The translations under genes were made by a program, and so were the position numbers. From the NCBI GenBank assembly GCA_035501495.1, contig DATJWB010000016.1, positions 1 through 64,000 of the forward strand: a DNA stretch of 64,000 nucleotides, written 5' to 3'. Below the pieces are notes generated by a model. It saw only the letters and a list, made by a program, of their open reading frames with translations, did not search any database and had not been told where the DNA came from. Below, piece by piece: positions 61,688-64,000 of this stretch (position 1 is its first letter; every line of letters begins with the position of its first letter). This DNA comes from JAIQFL01 sp035501495. Its GTDB lineage: Bacteria; Acidobacteriota; Terriglobia; Bryobacterales; Bryobacteraceae.

Positions 61688-62316
61688 GCGGCGAACCCAA
61701 TTCCTGGCTGGCGATTCCACTGTCCGAATATGAGTCCTATATGTCGGACGCCCTGCAACTGGCTGCCCTCTCGCAGTTGTTCGGCGAGGCGCTCGAACGC
61801 TGCCGCCCGAAGAGTGTCGCGGTGCTGGGCGTGGCCGGAGGCAACGGTTTGGAGAGAATCGATCCGCTGGTGACCACGCGCGTGGTCGCCCTGGACGTCA
61901 ATCTTTCCTACCTGAGGGCTGCCCGGAATCGCCATGGCCACCTCCCTGGACTGGAACTTCATCAGGTGGATCTCTCGAGTGACACCATCGCGCTGCCGCC
62001 GGTCGAGATGGTTCACGCGGCGCTCATCTTCGAGCATGCGGGTGTGGATCGCTGCCTCCAGAATGCTCTTGCGCTGGTATCGCCGGGCGGACATTTATCG
62101 GTGGTCTTGCAGACCTGTTTTCGCGGGCAGGATCGAGGACGAGGCGCTGCCCGCGCCGAGATTGGAGGCTGGCCGGTGGAATTCCGCCTGATCGACGTGG
62201 AGCGGTTTCGGGCGGGGGTAGAAGAACGCGGACTGACGCTGACTCACGAAGGGAAATACCCGGTGTTGGATGGAGAATTCTGGGCGGCGATCTTTGAGTC
62301 GAATGCGTGCCGTTAA
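61684..62316 (+). CDS. SAM-dependent methyltransferase-like protein
   Basis: A 210-residue protein starting at a GTG that overlaps the amidohydrolase stop by 4 bp. The Rossmann-like part shows VAVLGVAGGNGLERI (residues about 43-57; the glycine loop of class I methyltransferases), an acidic residue after VVALDVNLSYL near 67, and EMVHAALIFEHAG near 110. The C-terminal half is variable. It may modify a product of the amidohydrolase, but no substrate is evident. Similar short proteins without proven activity exist. Confidence 0.75.
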   Translation: MSGEPNSWLAIPLSEYESYMSDALQLAALSQLFGEALERCRPKSVAVLGVAGGNGLERIDPLVTTRVVALDVNLSYLRAARNRHGHLPGLELHQVDLSSDTIALPPVEMVHAALIFEHAGVDRCLQNALALVSPGGHLSVVLQTCFRGQDRGRGAARAEIGGWPVEFRLIDVERFRAGVEERGLTLTHEGKYPVLDGEFWAAIFESNACR

Positions 62317-62337
62317 GTGTGAGCGGCAGCATCCCCA

Positions 62338-62356
62338 CCCGTCGGACTCCGACGGG
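62338..62356. terminator. Perfect palindrome after the methyltransferase gene
   Basis: Arms CCCGTCGGA and TCCGACGGG around one central C form a 9-bp perfect inverted repeat, 21 bases past the methyltransferase stop codon. It could act as a terminator or a protein-binding site. A related motif lies at 62393-62409. Confidence 0.5.
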
Positions 62357-62392
62357 TCGTTCCTAGCCGTTTCAATCACTTACAAGAAAAAA

Positions 62393-62409
62393 CCGTCGGA
62401 GTCAGACGG
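62393..62409. repeat. Second, imperfect copy of the palindrome
   Basis: Arms CCGTC and GACGG frame GGAGTCA. The sequence is a partial copy of the palindrome at 62338-62356, about 37 bases further on. Confidence 0.45.
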
Positions 62410-62489
62410 GAAATCGCCGCCTGCGGGCGCTCGCCTTCGACGGATCGCCTGCCGTTGCTGTTAGAATTCTCCAACAGGAAGTTCGCTCG

Positions 62490-64000
62490 TTGAAGATCTG
62501 TCCAGCCTGCCAGTCGAGTTACGAGGACACGTTGGCGCATTGTCCCCGGGATGGATCGCTGCTGTTCAAACTCCTGGACGCCGGCACCGTGGTCGGGCGC
62601 AAGTACCAGATCGCCGGGCAGATCGGGCGCGGCGGCATGGGGGTCGTCTATCGTGCCAGGCATCTGCACTGGAACGAAGACTGCGCCATCAAGATCCTGC
62701 TGCAGCCGCGCGGCCAGGCGTTCCTCGCCGAAGCGCAGGTGATGCGCCGCCTGCAGCATCCCCACATCGTGCGCGTGGAAGATGCCGACGTGACCGAAGA
62801 CGGGCAGCCCTTCGTGGTGATGGAGTTCATCCACGGAGACGACTTGAAGAGCCGCATTCGCCGCGCCGGTCCGGTCGATCCCGAGGAGGCGCTGCGGATC
62901 ACGGCAGAGGCCTGTGCGGCCCTCGACGAAGCGCACCGCAGCGGAGTCATTCATCGGGACATCAAGCCGCACAACCTTCTGCTGGCGCGGCAGCCCGATG
63001 GCAGCGAAATCGTAAAGGTCATCGACTTCGGGTTGGCCAAGGTGCGCGAGGAGGCGGGCCTGGGCTTTTCCGGGGTCTATGAGAGCAAGACCGGAATCTT
63101 TGCCGGCACTCCGGAGTATGCCTCGCCGGAACAGGCGCTGGGCGTCCGCGGCAGCCAGCTTGACGGCCGCTCCGACCTGTACTCCCTCGGCCTGGTGCTC
63201 TACGAGATGCTCAGCGGCACGCTCCCCTTCCTCGCGGACACGCCCATGGGAATGCTGGTGCAGAGGCTGCATGCCGACCCCGCCCCCCTTCGCGAGGTGA
63301 AGCCCGATCTGCCGCAGGCGGCTTGCGACGTAGCGATGCGGGCGTTGCTGCGGGATCGGGACGGCCGCTACGGGTCCGCCGCGGAGATGAAGGCAGCGTG
63401 TGAGCTGGCCCTCGCCACGATTCGCCGCGAACGCGAGGAGGCGCTCCGGCGCGAGCAGCAGGCGCGCGAGGCGCAGATGGCCGCCGAACAGCGCCGCCTG
63501 CAACGCGAGGAACGCCGGCGGCGAATGGTGGCGGGGTTGCGATCCGCTGTGCGGAGGCCAACGCCGCTGTGGGCCGCCGCAATTGCCGCCGGCATCCTGC
63601 TGGCACTGGGATTGGCAGCTTTCGTGTACTTTTACTATAAGTACGCGCGCGTGGTGGACGACCAGCTGCGCGCCGGCCTGGCCGTCACCGATGCGAACCT
63701 GTTCGCCGCGCCCGAAACCGTGTCGGTCGGCGACTTCTCGACGCCGGCGGATGTCGCCAGTGTGCTGCGGGGCGGCGGCTACAATGAATCCCGCGGCAAT
63801 CCCGTTGGCTATTACCAGTTGCAGGCCAGTGCCATCTCCATATTTCCGGGGTCATTTTCTTATTTCGATGCCGAACCCGGGGTCATCAAATTTGCAGCCG
63901 GCAAGATCTCGCAGATCGTTTCGCTGCAGGACAACACACCTCGTTCCCATTACCAACTGGAGCCCCAAATCATCACCAATTTGGGCCGGGAGAAGCGCCG
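62490..64000 (+). CDS. Zinc ribbon - Ser/Thr kinase - TM - UB2H/PBP1b-like fusion, 3' end cut
   Basis: A partial gene of at least 503 codons, starting at TTG 62490 and running off the window. Residues 4-24 hold a zinc ribbon (CPACQSSYEDTLAHCPRDG). Residues about 39-305 form a Hanks-type kinase: glycine loop GQIGRGGMGVVY, Lys68, catalytic His-Arg-Asp157 (HRDIKPHN), Asp179-Phe-Gly, GTPEYASPEQ. A basic coiled coil spans 310-350, and one transmembrane helix 360-383. Residues 405-503 then resemble the UB2H domain of PBP1b: SVLRGGGYN, YQLQASAISIFPGSFSYFD, KFAAGKISQIVSLQDN and YQLEPQIITNL. Glycosyltransferase and transpeptidase domains would follow. A start at a later codon is possible. Confidence 0.85.
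   Translation, partial: MKICPACQSSYEDTLAHCPRDGSLLFKLLDAGTVVGRKYQIAGQIGRGGMGVVYRARHLHWNEDCAIKILLQPRGQAFLAEAQVMRRLQHPHIVRVEDADVTEDGQPFVVMEFIHGDDLKSRIRRAGPVDPEEALRITAEACAALDEAHRSGVIHRDIKPHNLLLARQPDGSEIVKVIDFGLAKVREEAGLGFSGVYESKTGIFAGTPEYASPEQALGVRGSQLDGRSDLYSLGLVLYEMLSGTLPFLADTPMGMLVQRLHADPAPLREVKPDLPQAACDVAMRALLRDRDGRYGSAAEMKAACELALATIRREREEALRREQQAREAQMAAEQRRLQREERRRRMVAGLRSAVRRPTPLWAAAIAAGILLALGLAAFVYFYYKYARVVDDQLRAGLAVTDANLFAAPETVSVGDFSTPADVASVLRGGGYNESRGNPVGYYQLQASAISIFPGSFSYFDAEPGVIKFAAGKISQIVSLQDNTPRSHYQLEPQIITNLGREKR

Overview
The window is high-GC, gene-dense bacterial chromosome that looks acidobacterial, probably of the Solibacter/Bryobacter type. The evidence is four large MacB/FtsX-like permeases of the acidobacterial duplicated orphan permease kind (one behind a PadR gene), the decayed remains of a gene that looks like the TIGR03435 family, many Gfo/Idh/MocA, cupin and TPR proteins, and a housekeeping core in conserved order. 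This placement is inferred from gene content; there is no rRNA gene in the window.

Layout. 0-7 kb: a TPR protein divergent from an old-yellow-enzyme-like oxidoreductase, a Tat-type Gfo/Idh/MocA oxidoreductase, a nucleotidyltransferase-like protein, a broken TIGR03435-like gene, and a sulfite-oxidase-like molybdoenzyme overlapping a small c-type cytochrome (SorA/SorB-like). 7.4-10.3 kb: the SRP RNA - dnaX - ybaB/ebfC - recR block. 10.3-14 kb: a FabH-type ketosynthase coupled to a Panacea-domain protein, two small genes, and two copies of an undescribed repeat of about 90 bp. 14-18.5 kb: a 1250-residue CheB-CheR-coiled coil-PAS-histidine kinase fusion overlapping a NarL-type regulator. 19-26 kb: an FAD monooxygenase, cupins, a PilZ protein, larB, a dehydrogenase and an APC transporter operon. 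26-39.4 kb: three of the four orphan permeases, PadR with a visible promoter/operator, an unusual long GT4 protein, and a parvulin - formylglycine-generating-enzyme pair. 39.6-45.3 kb: an aldo/keto reductase, a lipoprotein, an ECF sigma factor with a membrane partner, a secreted TPR protein, and a graveyard of sigma-factor, kinase and HAF-repeat fragments. 45.3-50.2 kb: larC - metG - tatD - polyprenyl synthase, tightly coupled. 50.2-55.5 kb: a fourth permease, an M13 peptidase, a zinc-ribbon protein and rpsU. 55.7-62.3 kb: glgC, eno, gpmA, a GT1 glycosyltransferase, an amidohydrolase and a methyltransferase. The window ends inside an unusual gene in which a zinc ribbon, a Ser/Thr kinase and one transmembrane helix run into a PBP1b-type UB2H domain.

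Two things tie the window together. A two-hairpin palindromic repeat with a conserved ATGAGT loop and covarying stems occurs about ten times between genes, in both orientations. Many genes are coupled by 4-bp stop/start overlaps. The most interesting candidates for new biology are the kinase/PBP1b fusion at the right edge, the covarying hairpin family, and the repeat-flanked Panacea-ketosynthase block.
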